A DNA stretch of 64,000 nucleotides, from the NCBI GenBank assembly GCA_910585765.1, contig CAJUES010000003.1, positions 48,439 to 112,438 of the forward strand. Direction: 5' to 3'. How positions within the stretch are numbered: the stretch's first letter is position 1; every line of letters starts with the position of its first letter. Below, in pieces: positions 25,257 to 34,115 of this stretch. The position numbers and the translations under genes were made by a program. Under the pieces are notes generated by a model. That model was not told the DNA's origin. It searched no databases and worked only from the letters and a program-made list of their open reading frames with translations. The stretch comes from an uncultured Lachnospiraceae bacterium. Lineage in GTDB: Bacteria; Bacillota; Clostridia; Lachnospirales; Lachnospiraceae.

Positions 25257-26579
25257 ATGGAGACTTGTATTTCCTTTCAGAAATATCAGACAGTACTGAA
25301 CAAGAGCTTTTTCAAGAAGCTTGGCAAGGTTGAGAATGTGGTGGGACTCACGATCGAGTCGTCAGGACCGGACGCTAAGCTCGGCGATATGTGCAAGATA
25401 TACACGGATTCCGAGAAGGAGCACGGGATCCTTGCGGAGGTTGTCGGCTTTAAGGATAAGCGGACACTGCTCATGCCCTATGAGGACACGGAGGGCATCG
25501 GACTTGGCTGTATCGTCGAGAACATGAATTATCCGCTCAGCGTGTCGGTCGGCGAGTGCCTGCTGGGGAAGACACTGGATGGACTGGGCAGGTGTATCGA
25601 CGGATTTGTGCCGGAACCGACGACAGTCAAGCGCTATCCGCTCGAGGCGCAGCCGCCTGACCCGATGAGCAGAACGATCATCAGCGAGGTGCTTCCGCTC
25701 GGCGTGAAAGCGGTGGACGGACTGATCACTGTGGGCAAGGGACAGCGTATCGGCATTTTTGCGGGATCCGGCGTGGGCAAATCGACGCTCATGGGTATGT
25801 TTGCGAGGAATACCAAGGCAGATATCAATGTGATCGCCCTGATCGGGGAGCGCGGCCGTGAGGTCAGGGAATTTATCGAGCGCGACCTTGGCGAGGAGGG
25901 GATGCGCCGCTCCATCGTGGTGGTGGCGACGTCGGACAGACCGGCTCTCGAGCGCAACAAGGCGGCAAAGACGGCGACGGCGATCGCGGAGTATTTCAGG
26001 GATCAGGGAAAAGATGTCCTGCTGATGATGGACTCGCTCACACGTTTCTCGATGGCACAGCGTGAGATCGGTCTCGCGACGGGAGAACCGCCTGTGACGA
26101 GGGGCTATCCGCCCAGCGTTTACTCGGAGATGCCAAAACTCCTCGAGCGCGCCGGGTGCTCTGAGAATGGCTCGATCACAGGGCTTTACACCGTCCTGGT
26201 CGAAGGTGAGGATTTCAATGAGCCGATCACCGACACGGCGAGAAGTATTCTCGACGGACACATCATGCTGACGAGAAAACTTGCCAACAGGAACCACTAT
26301 CCGGCAGTCGATGTGCTGCAGAGTATCTCGCGGTGCATGTCGATGATCGCGTCGGGAGAGCACAAGGCGGCAGCCGGCAAATTGAAGAATATCATGGCGA
26401 CCTACAACGAGGCGGAGGATCTGATCAATATCGGAGCCTACAAGCGGGGGAGCAATCCCAATATCGACAGGGCGATCAATATGATCGACCAGGTGAATGA
26501 GTACCTGCTGCAGGAGACGGATGCAAAATTTACGTTTGAGGAGTCCGTGGAACAGCTGGCAGCGATGTTTCAGGAATGA
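25257..26579 (+). CDS. fliI: FliI, flagellum-specific export ATPase
   Basis: 440 residues, F1-beta-like ATPase of the flagellar type III system. Walker A is GIFAGSGVGKSTLMGM near 160-175; GERGREVREF and Walker B (DVLLMMDSLTRFSMAQREIG) follow, with GEPPVTRGYPPSV and the C-terminal YNEAEDLINIGAYKRGSNP. All catalytic motifs are intact. It acts with FliH and FliJ, encoded on either side. Confidence 0.98.
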   Translation: METCISFQKYQTVLNKSFFKKLGKVENVVGLTIESSGPDAKLGDMCKIYTDSEKEHGILAEVVGFKDKRTLLMPYEDTEGIGLGCIVENMNYPLSVSVGECLLGKTLDGLGRCIDGFVPEPTTVKRYPLEAQPPDPMSRTIISEVLPLGVKAVDGLITVGKGQRIGIFAGSGVGKSTLMGMFARNTKADINVIALIGERGREVREFIERDLGEEGMRRSIVVVATSDRPALERNKAAKTATAIAEYFRDQGKDVLLMMDSLTRFSMAQREIGLATGEPPVTRGYPPSVYSEMPKLLERAGCSENGSITGLYTVLVEGEDFNEPITDTARSILDGHIMLTRKLANRNHYPAVDVLQSISRCMSMIASGEHKAAAGKLKNIMATYNEAEDLINIGAYKRGSNPNIDRAINMIDQVNEYLLQETDAKFTFEESVEQLAAMFQE

Positions 26580-26612
26580 AGTGTGATATAGTGGCAAAAG
26601 GGTGTGTGATAT

Positions 26613-27083
26613 ATGGCAGTTTTCCGGTACAAGATGCAGGGGATTCTTGATATCAAAGAAAAACTTGAAGACAGGGCAAAACAGGAGTTCGCGGAGGCGA
26701 ACATGCGGCTCGATGCAGAGAAGAAGAAACTCGATGAACTTCAGGCTAGAAAATTTTACTATATGCAGGAAGGTGTGAAACTGCGCATGGAATTGATCGA
26801 CGTGCGCAAGATCCGTGAAAACAAGATGGCAGTCCTCAAGATGGACGAATACATCGCGGATCAGATGAGGGAGATCGCCCGCGCCGCGAAAGCGGTTGAG
26901 AAAGCGAGGGCAGCCCTGCAGGAGCTCATGCAGGAGAGGAAAGCGCATGAGAAACTCAAGGAGAACGCATTTGAGGAGTTTATGAAAGATGAGCTGGCTG
27001 CGGAGAGCAAGGAGATCGACCAGCTCACATCGTATACATATGGACAGAAGCTGATGGAGGAACAGAGCATCAGGAACACATAA
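26613..27083 (+). CDS. fliJ: FliJ, flagellar export chaperone-like coiled-coil protein
   Basis: 156 residues, almost wholly charged coiled coil starting F-R-Y-K-M-Q-G-I-L-D-I-K-E-K-L-E-D, typical of Firmicute FliJ. FliJ fits into the FliI hexamer as a gamma-subunit-like stalk and escorts export substrates. The assignment rests on position after fliI, length and the N-terminal pattern; the family diverges strongly. Confidence 0.88.
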   Translation: MAVFRYKMQGILDIKEKLEDRAKQEFAEANMRLDAEKKKLDELQARKFYYMQEGVKLRMELIDVRKIRENKMAVLKMDEYIADQMREIARAAKAVEKARAALQELMQERKAHEKLKENAFEEFMKDELAAESKEIDQLTSYTYGQKLMEEQSIRNT

Positions 27084-27152
27084 GCTCATAACTCCGGGGC
27101 GGCAGCAAACTGTGCGCCCAGAGATAAAATATAGAAAGGCATGGTTAGCGAT

Positions 27153-28031
27153 ATGGCACGTAAGGAAGAAGCAATAAACCCCGACGCACCGGAGGCGCAG
27201 CTCAGGCAGCTAAAAGAAAGTCAGAAAGCGTTCAAACAGGAGCAGAGGAATCAGAGAAAGGAAGCGAAGAAGCGCGCGAAGGAGTTGGAGAACCAGGAGC
27301 GCGAGCTCGACGAGCAGATCGAGGGCACAAACGCTTCTGTGGTCGTAGTCACGATATTTATCATTGTAATATGGCTTGGCATCCTATGTCTGCTGGTCAA
27401 GATGGACGTCGGCGGGTTTGGCTCCAATGTACTGACGCCGATGCTGAAAGATATACCTGTAGTCAACAAGATCCTTCCCACGGAATCCGGTACAGAATCG
27501 ACCAAAGAGAAGTCTTATGGCGGGTACAGCAGTATCAGGGAGGCGGTCGACCGGATCACGGAGCTGGAGAAGAAGCTGGAGCAGGCACAGAGCACCAACA
27601 CGGCGTACTCCGAACAGATCGAGGCGCTCAAGGCGGAGGTGAAGCGCCTGGAGACATTTCAGGATAACCAGGTAGCGTTCCAGGAGATCAAGGAGCGGTT
27701 TTACGAGGAAGTTGTCTATGCCGACAACGGACCGGGAGTGGAGGCATACCGCGAGTACTACGAGGAGATGGATCCCACGACAGCAGAAGCGCTGTACAAA
27801 CAGGTGATTCAGGAGGTAGCGGTCAACAACAAGATGAAGGACTATGTGGCGACATACAGCAACATGGACGCGGCGAAGGCAGCAGGCATCCTCGGGGCGA
27901 TGACAGACAATCTGGATCTGGCGGCAGAGATCCTGTCCAATCTTCCGGCGGCGACGAGAGGCGCGATCATGGGCGAGATGGATCCGGCAGTGGCGGCAAG
28001 GATCACCAAGATCATGAACCCGGGAAGCTAA
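27153..28031 (+). CDS. MotE/YlxF-like flagellar protein
   Basis: 292 residues from the ATG at 27153. An in-frame ATG at 27141 lies only 1 nt from AGAAAGG and is unlikely. A highly charged N-terminal coiled coil (about 1-50) precedes one membrane segment (VVVVTIFIIVIWLGILCLLV), a second coiled coil (about 130-170) and a C-terminal MgtE_N-like helical domain (SNMDAAKAAGILGAMTDN, NLPAATRGAIMGEMDP). This layout matches YlxF of Bacillus and MotE of alpha-proteobacteria, where it helps motor protein or export function. Its place between fliJ and fliK is the ylxF position in B. subtilis. Confidence 0.82.
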   Translation: MARKEEAINPDAPEAQLRQLKESQKAFKQEQRNQRKEAKKRAKELENQERELDEQIEGTNASVVVVTIFIIVIWLGILCLLVKMDVGGFGSNVLTPMLKDIPVVNKILPTESGTESTKEKSYGGYSSIREAVDRITELEKKLEQAQSTNTAYSEQIEALKAEVKRLETFQDNQVAFQEIKERFYEEVVYADNGPGVEAYREYYEEMDPTTAEALYKQVIQEVAVNNKMKDYVATYSNMDAAKAAGILGAMTDNLDLAAEILSNLPAATRGAIMGEMDPAVAARITKIMNPGS

Positions 28032-28061
28032 AAGTCCTGCGCAAGAAATTTCGGCAGTTCC

Positions 28062-28089
28062 TAAAGTTTTCTGAAAACATTACCGATAT
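28062..28089 (+). promoter_or_regulatory. Candidate sigma-28 (FliA/SigD) promoter upstream of fliK
   Basis: TAAAGTTT at 28062-28069, 12 nt, ACCGATAT at 28082-28089. The known consensus is TAAAGTTT-N11-GCCGATAA, so the -35 is exact, the -10 differs at its first and last base, and the spacer is 1 nt long. The palindrome GTTTTCTGAAAAC (28066-28078) within it gives a 12/15 CodY-like box. Confidence 0.6.
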
Positions 28090-28115
28090 ATATTATGTAA
28101 CTTCCAAATTAATTG

Positions 28116-28130
28116 AATTTTCAGACGATT
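28116..28130 (+). promoter_or_regulatory. CodY-like box upstream of fliK
   Basis: AATTTTCAGACGATT matches 13 of 15 positions of AATTTTCWGAAAATT. It lies in the loop of an inverted repeat AAATTAATTGAA/TTCAGTTAATTT (28106-28140). Confidence 0.5.
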
Positions 28131-28150
28131 CAGTTAATTTGTTAAGTTAA

Positions 28151-28178
28151 TAGATATTATACATGAGAAATGTATAAT
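28151..28178 (+). promoter_or_regulatory. Possible sigma-A promoter before fliK
   Basis: TAGATA, 16 bp, TATAAT, ending 37 nt before the fliK start. The -35 is weak. Confidence 0.3.
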
Positions 28179-28215
28179 GCACATTGAAAATAAAAAGAAG
28201 AAAGGAGGAATGACG

Positions 28216-29802
28216 ATGACAGATGCGGCAGTAAGAAATGGAAATGCGTTTTTCGGCGCAAATTCAGCCAATTCGGTCAATCCTGCACTGAGTGCGGTGG
28301 CAAATGCGCAAAAGACTGCAGGCCCCGCGGAAAACAAGACACAGGATTTTGGCGCAGTGCTTGACAAGACAGTGCAGAAGTATGAGCAGAAGCCCACACG
28401 GCCGGTATCGGACAGCGGTGCCGAGACACAGCAGCCCGGAAAGGAAAGCATCCAGGCAGAAAGCGAATGTGACAACACGACAGAAGACACAGGCGCAGCC
28501 GTAGATGCCGTGGAATCCGAGGCGGCGGACACGCAGGAGACAGTGGACTCCGATGTGCCGGCGGCGGAGGATCCTGTCGGAGAAACCGTCAGGACCGAGG
28601 AACCCGTTGATCAGATGACGATCGACGAGATCACAAAAGCGTTGGAGCAGATCATCGAGCAGATCAAGCAGATCCTTGGGATCACCGATGATGAACTCTT
28701 ATCCGGTATGGATGCGTTGGGTATGCAGACATATGATCTGCTGAATGCAGACAACATGGCGCAGCTTGTGACAGCGATATCCGGGGAGGACTCGACGGTC
28801 AGTCTCATCGCGAACGAGGAGCTCTACACAGCGCTGCAGGAGATCACGCAGACGGTGGACACACAGGTGGGCAGCTTGCTCGAAAATACAGGCTTTACCG
28901 GTGAGGAACTCGACGCGGTACTGCAGAAACTCCAGGAGATGGAAAGTCAGGAACTTGACGATCAGCTTCAGGATATGGAGATGCTCTCACTCGAGACAGC
29001 AATGGAGCCGGCAGTCGATGAACGGCAGGAGCCGGAAGGACCCGTGATCATCAGTGAGGACAATACCAGGGCGGACGAACAGCCCGCAAAGCAGTACGAT
29101 CAGCTTCCGGAGAACCAGCAGGACAATCCGGTCGAGATCGGTGCGAAGTCTCAGACACAGAGTGCCGGAAAAGACACAAAGGGCAGCGACGACAAGGAGT
29201 CCGGAAACTTTGGGCAGAACAACACGGCGCAGAATTTCCAGAACAACCTCAGTGAGACGGGCGCGGCGGCGACGGCAGAAGGGGTCGAGAAGTTTACCTC
29301 GGAGAGCACGGAGAACATCATGCGGCAGCTCGCTGACATGGTGAAGATCGTCAAAAACGAGAATCTCACAGAGATGGAGCTGCAGCTCCACCCGGCAAGC
29401 CTCGGCACAGTCAATGTATCGCTGACGACAAAGGGCGGCATGGTGACAGCAGAGTTCACCACACAGAACGAGGCAGTGAAAGCGGCGATCGAGGCACAGG
29501 CGACGCAGCTGAGGGCAAACCTCGAGGAGCAGGGCGTCAAGGTTGAGGCGATCGAAGTATCGGTGGAAAGCCACCAGATGGAGCGGAATCTCGACAAGAA
29601 CGGCCAGGAGCAGCAGAGGCAGGCGCAGGAGCAGGAGACGATGCGTGTCCAGGGAATGCGCAGAGGCAGGAGCAGCATCAATCTCAGGGCATTTGCCGAC
29701 AGGGAGGAACTGGAGGGTGAGATGCAGGGAGCAGATGACGCGACAAGGATTGCGATGGAGATCATGGCAGCGAACGGAAACACGATGGATCTACTGGTAT
29801 AA
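28216..29802 (+). CDS. fliK: FliK, flagellar hook-length control protein
   Basis: 528 residues from the ATG at 28216, 7 nt after AAAGGAGG; an earlier in-frame ATG at 28210 is too close to that site. The long N-terminal part is low-complexity and Gln/Glu/Thr-rich, as expected of the ruler region. The C-terminal Flg_hook domain (about 375-465) contains ELQLHPASLGTVNVSL, GGMVTAEFTTQNEAVKAAIE and LRANLEEQGVKVEAIEVSVE, which switch FlhB specificity. Candidate sigma-28, CodY and sigma-A elements lie in the 184-bp upstream gap. Confidence 0.92.
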   Translation: MTDAAVRNGNAFFGANSANSVNPALSAVANAQKTAGPAENKTQDFGAVLDKTVQKYEQKPTRPVSDSGAETQQPGKESIQAESECDNTTEDTGAAVDAVESEAADTQETVDSDVPAAEDPVGETVRTEEPVDQMTIDEITKALEQIIEQIKQILGITDDELLSGMDALGMQTYDLLNADNMAQLVTAISGEDSTVSLIANEELYTALQEITQTVDTQVGSLLENTGFTGEELDAVLQKLQEMESQELDDQLQDMEMLSLETAMEPAVDERQEPEGPVIISEDNTRADEQPAKQYDQLPENQQDNPVEIGAKSQTQSAGKDTKGSDDKESGNFGQNNTAQNFQNNLSETGAAATAEGVEKFTSESTENIMRQLADMVKIVKNENLTEMELQLHPASLGTVNVSLTTKGGMVTAEFTTQNEAVKAAIEAQATQLRANLEEQGVKVEAIEVSVESHQMERNLDKNGQEQQRQAQEQETMRVQGMRRGRSSINLRAFADREELEGEMQGADDATRIAMEIMAANGNTMDLLV

Positions 29803-29831
29803 AGAAAAGGAAAAAGGAGAGAGGTGGACAC

Positions 29832-30689
29832 ATGGCAGGTATATTGGCACCAGTCGACGAGAATGGTAATCTGATCACGCATACAAGCTCGGGAGACTCG
29901 CTGAAAAAAGGAAAAAACAAGAATGCGGTGGACAGCGACATGTTCCTGACACTCCTGGTGGCAGAGATGCAGAATCAGGATCCGCTGGAACCTACCAGCA
30001 ACACCGAGTGGGTATCGCAGTACGCGACATTCACGCAGGTACAGCAGATGAGTGAGATGGCGCAGTCGATCGATGTGCTGAGGGCAAACAACCTGATCGG
30101 CAAGGAAGTGATCATGAAGACGACGAGCCAGAGCACGGGCGATGTCAGCTACATACAGGGAACAGTCGAGTATGTTGAGATGGAAGAAGGCAAACCGCTT
30201 CTTGTCATCGACGGACAGAAGTTCTCGATCAGCGATCTTGACACGATCGTCAGCCCGGAGTACTCGAAGGCATATGAGATGTACGACACGCTGAAAGGAA
30301 TGATCAACGGACTGCCCAGCATCAAATTTGCGGATGAGTCATACAAGAACGTTATACAGGGTGCACTTGACTACTACAACACGATGGATGAGTACCAGAA
30401 GCACTACATGGACGTATATGGTTCGGAGCAGATGGAGACACTCGTGGAATGGAAGCATGCGCTTGAACTTCTCGGCGTGAAATTCACGAATAACACGACC
30501 AGCGACGATGACAAGACATCCCTTGACGACATACTGGAGAGTTTCAACACCAAGATGAACGCGATACTCGACAAGCTGAATCAGTTGACAGGAGATAAGA
30601 CACCGCCGGCAGAGGATACAGACCCGGACGAAACAGAAGGTGAAGGAACAGGGACGGAGGAAGAGGACGGCAAGACAGAGAGCGCGTAG
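29832..30689 (+). CDS. flgD: FlgD, flagellar hook-capping protein
   Basis: 285 residues. The N-terminal cap motif is clear: VDSDMFLTLLVAEMQNQDPL, then EPTSNTEWVSQYATFTQVQQM. A short FlgD beta domain follows at about 85-145, then a helical extension (145-240) and an acidic, Thr/Glu-rich tail (about 250-285), unlike the B. subtilis protein, which ends sooner. FlgD caps the growing hook so that FlgE can polymerise, and flgE is two genes downstream. Confidence 0.94.
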   Translation: MAGILAPVDENGNLITHTSSGDSLKKGKNKNAVDSDMFLTLLVAEMQNQDPLEPTSNTEWVSQYATFTQVQQMSEMAQSIDVLRANNLIGKEVIMKTTSQSTGDVSYIQGTVEYVEMEEGKPLLVIDGQKFSISDLDTIVSPEYSKAYEMYDTLKGMINGLPSIKFADESYKNVIQGALDYYNTMDEYQKHYMDVYGSEQMETLVEWKHALELLGVKFTNNTTSDDDKTSLDDILESFNTKMNAILDKLNQLTGDKTPPAEDTDPDETEGEGTGTEEEDGKTESA

Positions 30690-30713
30690 GTTTTATGAGA
30701 GGGAGGGATTCAG

Positions 30714-31121
30714 ATGAATGTGAAAAACAGTCAGTTCCTTTCCATTGAACAGCTGCAGGATCAGTATCTGAGACAGCAGAAAGCCAATTCGGGAAACAAG
30801 GCGCCGCAGGGCATGAGCTTTGAGGAGATCCTTCAGAAACAGCAAATGCCGAAGCTGCAGACGACAGAGCATGTGAGGTTTTCAAAGCATGCGGCAAACC
30901 GGCTCAACGACAGGAATATCGAATTGACGGACAGACAACTGGAAAGGTTGAATGACGGCACGAAAAAGGCAGGCGAGAAGGGGATCAGGGATTCGCTGGT
31001 GCTCGTGGACCAGCTTGCATTTATCGTAAACACCAAGAGCAACACAGTCATCACAGCGATGGATCAGACAGAGGCAGATGAGAATATCTACACAAACATT
31101 GACGGAGCCGTGATTATCTAA
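30714..31121 (+). CDS. Flagellar operon protein (TIGR02530-type)
   Basis: 135 residues. The core FSKHAANRLNDRNIELTDRQ, followed by L-E-R-L-N-D-G-T-K-K-A-G-E-K-G and LVLVDQLAFIVNTKSNTVIT, matches the small protein found between flgD and flgE in many Firmicutes. Its exact role is not settled; it may assist hook assembly. The C-terminus ends in I-Y-T-N-I-D-G-A, also a family mark. Confidence 0.9.
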   Translation: MNVKNSQFLSIEQLQDQYLRQQKANSGNKAPQGMSFEEILQKQQMPKLQTTEHVRFSKHAANRLNDRNIELTDRQLERLNDGTKKAGEKGIRDSLVLVDQLAFIVNTKSNTVITAMDQTEADENIYTNIDGAVII

Positions 31122-31228
31122 TACAGGATGTGAGACAAAGCCGGACCTTTTAAGGAGGCTTGGGATCCCTCGGAATGACGGATGAGGGGAAGATAGACGG
31201 CAAATATGATTTAGGAGGTCACTTAATT

Positions 31229-33256
31229 ATGATGAGATCACTTTTCTCTGGTGTATCAGGTCTTAGGACACACCAGACAAGAATGGACGTTATTGGTAAC
31301 AACATTGCAAACGTGAACACGACAGCATTCAAGGCAAAGCAGATGAACTTCTCCGATATGCTCTACCAGACGACGCAGGCGGCGACAGGCGCCAACGCGG
31401 CAAACGGCACAGGCGGAACGAACCCGAGACAGATCGGTCTGGGTGTAAAGGCGGCGGCGATCAATACGACCATCACGCAGGAGGGCGCGAACCAGTCGAC
31501 CGGAAACCCGTTTGACTTGAAGATCTCCGGCGAGGCATTCTTCGTGGTGAGCGACGGAACAAGCACATACTACACAAGAGACGGATCGTTCGACGTGGAC
31601 GATGCAGGCAACCTCTGTATGGCGAGCACCGGCTACATCGTGCAGGGCTGGGGCGTTGACAAGGAAGGGAACATCGTAAAAGGTACGGTCGGACCGATCA
31701 ACACCAAGGCAAGTAATGAGTATAATGCGGATGCCACAAAGAATGCGCAGATCGCGGGTATCATCGACAAGGATGATTCGGACCTGCAGAATAAAGACGG
31801 CAAAATCGTCAATTTTGAGGTCTATGACAGTGCGGGATATCCCTACAATCTGAAGTTTGGCATTTTGCCGGCGACATCGATCAGCAATTCGACCAGAGAG
31901 GTAACGAATACAGAGAGTATCTATCATATGCCTGCCAATATTTATAAGGTTGATACTTCTAAACTGTCGTTCTCTTATCCGGTTAATGGTGAAACAAAGG
32001 ATCTGGCAACGATTGACTCTCCGGAGGCGACTGAGAAGCTGATTAAGGATATCTGGGCTGAGATTAACGCTACTAAATCAAACGCAGCTGGCTATCAGAA
32101 TATTATTGCAGCAGGTGCACATACTTTTGGCAAGGATGATGAGATAACGGTAGATCTGTCAAAATTTTTTGCAAATAATCCGGATTTAAATATCGATCCT
32201 GCAAGCGATCTGCTTAATATAACAGCGCTTACTGTCAAATTTTCAGGAGAGACAGGGTATGTGCCTAACAATACAGTGGACTACCCGATATCAGATGCTA
32301 CGAAAGTTGCTGATGAGGTTGCGAAATTATTATATAATAATACTGATAGTAAAACTCATACGGATGGGTTTGTGTCATGTGGTCTGGCAGGTGCAGTAAC
32401 AGTTGCAGCAACATCGCAGACGTATGTGGATGACAATGGCGACACGGTGACAAAGTGGAAGTTTGAGAAGGTTGGCGGTACAAACAGAAAGCCCCTGCAG
32501 TTGACAGATGCACAGAGCGATGCGATGCGTAAGTTGTTGCAGCTTAAAGCGAGCGATGGAAAGACCCAGCAGTATACGACAACGGAGACGATGCAGGATA
32601 GTGCACCAATTCCAGGGCAGTATACGATCAAACTGCTAGGAATGACGGATTCGAACAAGGTTGCTGTGGATGTATCCAGCATACTTGACGATTCCGTGTT
32701 CACAGTGCAGTATGACACAGGTAACGGTGAATTCCAGTATGTGGATTCCATGGGAAACAGCACCTTCACGATCAACCTGAGCACGATCAATGACAGAGGA
32801 AACTTTGAGAATGTCACGGTTGATATGTCAGGCACGAAGAATGTGGGCAACGACCACAAATCGACAGTAGAGGGCAAGCGCCTTGACGGAACAAAGGTCG
32901 GAAAGCTGCTCGGCGTGTCTGTCGGCACGGACGGTATCGTCACGGCAAGCTACAGCAACGGGCACATCACAAGACTCGGACAGATCTGCGTGGCAAAATT
33001 TGCAAACGCCATGGGACTTGAGAACTCCGGCGACAACCTCTACCAGACAACGGCCAGCTCCGGCGATGCCTCCCTCGTGGACATCAAGGCAGAGGGTATC
33101 GGCTCGATCACCAGCGGTATTCTTGAGATGTCGAACGTGGATCTCTCCCAGCAGTTTACCGACATGATCACCACACAGAGAGGTTTCCAGGCAAACAGCC
33201 GTACCATCACGGTGTCAGATACACTGCTTGAGGAGCTGATCAATCTGAAGAGATAA
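31229..33256 (+). CDS. flgE: FlgE, flagellar hook protein with long variable centre
   Basis: 675 residues, against about 400-500 for most FlgE. The start at 31229 has TAGGAGGT 9 nt upstream. Conserved ends: MMRSLFSGVSGLRTHQTRMD plus VIGNNIANVNTTAFKAK at the N-terminus, and ILEMSNVDLSQQFTDMITTQ plus RGFQANSRTITVSDTLLEEL at the C-terminus. These axial helices form the hook core. The centre (residues about 225-390, bases about 31900-32400) is clearly richer in A/T and uses different synonymous codons from both flanks, suggesting exchange or relaxed selection of the surface domain. A terminator follows. Confidence 0.93.
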   Translation: MMRSLFSGVSGLRTHQTRMDVIGNNIANVNTTAFKAKQMNFSDMLYQTTQAATGANAANGTGGTNPRQIGLGVKAAAINTTITQEGANQSTGNPFDLKISGEAFFVVSDGTSTYYTRDGSFDVDDAGNLCMASTGYIVQGWGVDKEGNIVKGTVGPINTKASNEYNADATKNAQIAGIIDKDDSDLQNKDGKIVNFEVYDSAGYPYNLKFGILPATSISNSTREVTNTESIYHMPANIYKVDTSKLSFSYPVNGETKDLATIDSPEATEKLIKDIWAEINATKSNAAGYQNIIAAGAHTFGKDDEITVDLSKFFANNPDLNIDPASDLLNITALTVKFSGETGYVPNNTVDYPISDATKVADEVAKLLYNNTDSKTHTDGFVSCGLAGAVTVAATSQTYVDDNGDTVTKWKFEKVGGTNRKPLQLTDAQSDAMRKLLQLKASDGKTQQYTTTETMQDSAPIPGQYTIKLLGMTDSNKVAVDVSSILDDSVFTVQYDTGNGEFQYVDSMGNSTFTINLSTINDRGNFENVTVDMSGTKNVGNDHKSTVEGKRLDGTKVGKLLGVSVGTDGIVTASYSNGHITRLGQICVAKFANAMGLENSGDNLYQTTASSGDASLVDIKAEGIGSITSGILEMSNVDLSQQFTDMITTQRGFQANSRTITVSDTLLEELINLKR

Positions 33257-33282
33257 TAACCGAACCGAATCTAAATCCAAGA

Positions 33283-33318
33283 GAACCCCGGACAGGTACG
33301 CCTGTACGGGGTTCTTTT
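33283..33318 (+). terminator. Terminator after flgE
   Basis: GAACCCC and GGGGTTC stem extended by GACAGG/CCTGTA inner pairs around a TACG loop, followed by T4. It ends the first motility transcript block. Confidence 0.88.
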
Positions 33319-33482
33319 GGTAGAGCAACCTCTCCCATGTCGTAGTTTTGAACAGACGCGCCCAACATTTACAAATCTGCATATGATTTTATCATTTGCG
33401 AACAGGCAAAAGGAGTGCATGTTTTTACATTTCGACGAATATCAGTTTGTGATAACTTCGTGTGTTTTTTGTGCTGTTTGTC

Positions 33483-33511
33483 TTTTCACGGCATAAAATA
33501 TATGGTATACT
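33483..33511 (+). promoter_or_regulatory. Promoter of the second motility block
   Basis: TTTTCA, 17 bp, TGgTATACT (extended -10). The expected transcription start falls at or 1 nt before the ATG at 33519. The sequence from 33319 to here has no gene, but carries a 14-nt copy of the TTTTTACATTTCGA motif (33422-33435). Confidence 0.5.
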
Positions 33512-33518
33512 ATCAGAC

Positions 33519-33716
33519 ATGGATATGAATTTTTCTTTTTTGTCGAAGACGCCGGAGAAACTGCAGCTTCTCATAGCGGGGCGTGTAGCCAGGATCAGCA
33601 TCAGGCAGAAGCAGGCGGGGGAGACCGCATTGGAGATCAAAGGATGCGTATGCGACATGCTTTCTGAATACATTACAGGTCAGGGGATAAGGAGGATCAT
33701 ATGGATGAGAATATGA
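33519..33716 (+). CDS. Small hypothetical protein, possibly translated from a leaderless mRNA
   Basis: 65 residues (MDMNFSFLSKTPEKLQLLIA...), basic (several Arg/Lys), no membrane segment, not recognised. There is no ribosome binding site before the ATG at 33519, but the ATG lies 7 nt after a -10 TATACT, so the mRNA would start at or next to the start codon. Its end overlaps the next gene by 16 nt, which suggests coupling. The frame is open further upstream (to 33462), without a site. It may be only a leader frame; moderate doubt remains. Confidence 0.4.
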   Translation: MDMNFSFLSKTPEKLQLLIAGRVARISIRQKQAGETALEIKGCVCDMLSEYITGQGIRRIIWMRI

Positions 33717-34090
33717 AACTGATCATGGCAGAGTTTGCCAAGATTAACACGAAGCTTGATAATATTGATACAAGGATGACAGGGCTTGAGACAGCGGTGG
33801 AGAAGCTGGATACAAGGATGACAGGGCTTGAGTCAAGGGTGACAGATGTGGAGACGATCATCAGGGAAGCTGAGCTTGACAAGGTGAATCCCAGACTGGG
33901 CATGATCGACTTAAAGCTTGATAAACTTCAGGATCATTATGAAAAGCTGGATGCAGATATGCGAGTATTATCCGGCGAGACAGCGAGCGGATTTTACAAG
34001 ATCAAGCATCAGCTCAGGAAGCTCGAGGATCAGGGAGAGACGATCGTCAAGGTGCTGGAATTCAGGAATCTGATACCGCTCAGGGAATAG
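33701..34090 (+). CDS. Coiled-coil protein with internal repeats, 129 aa
   Basis: Almost entirely heptad-patterned helix (NTKLDNIDTRMTGLETAVEK, then LDTRMTGLESRVTDVETI). The segment D-T-R-M-T-G-L-E is repeated 14 residues apart, from an exact 24-bp DNA repeat, as in Xis/SMC-like hinge-free coiled coils and phage tail-fibre adaptor proteins. No membrane segment. GGAGG lies 5 nt before the ATG. Function is unknown. It may be a partner of the neighbouring glycosyltransferase or a structural motility accessory. Confidence 0.7.
   Translation: MDENMKLIMAEFAKINTKLDNIDTRMTGLETAVEKLDTRMTGLESRVTDVETIIREAELDKVNPRLGMIDLKLDKLQDHYEKLDADMRVLSGETASGFYKIKHQLRKLEDQGETIVKVLEFRNLIPLRE
33767..33832 (+). repeat. 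Exact 24-bp direct repeat within the coiled-coil gene
   Basis: Copies at 33767-33790 and 33809-33832, offset 42 bp (14 codons, two heptads), so gain or loss of a unit would keep frame and heptad phase. Confidence 0.9.
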
Positions 34091-34115
34091 AACAGGGAGG
34101 AAGTAACGAATATTT

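Noticed and set aside
25362..27089. 575-codon minus-strand frame across fliI and fliJ
   Set aside because: Antisense shadow of two clearly identified genes in GC-biased codons; the translation is His/Arg/Leu-rich with no domain.
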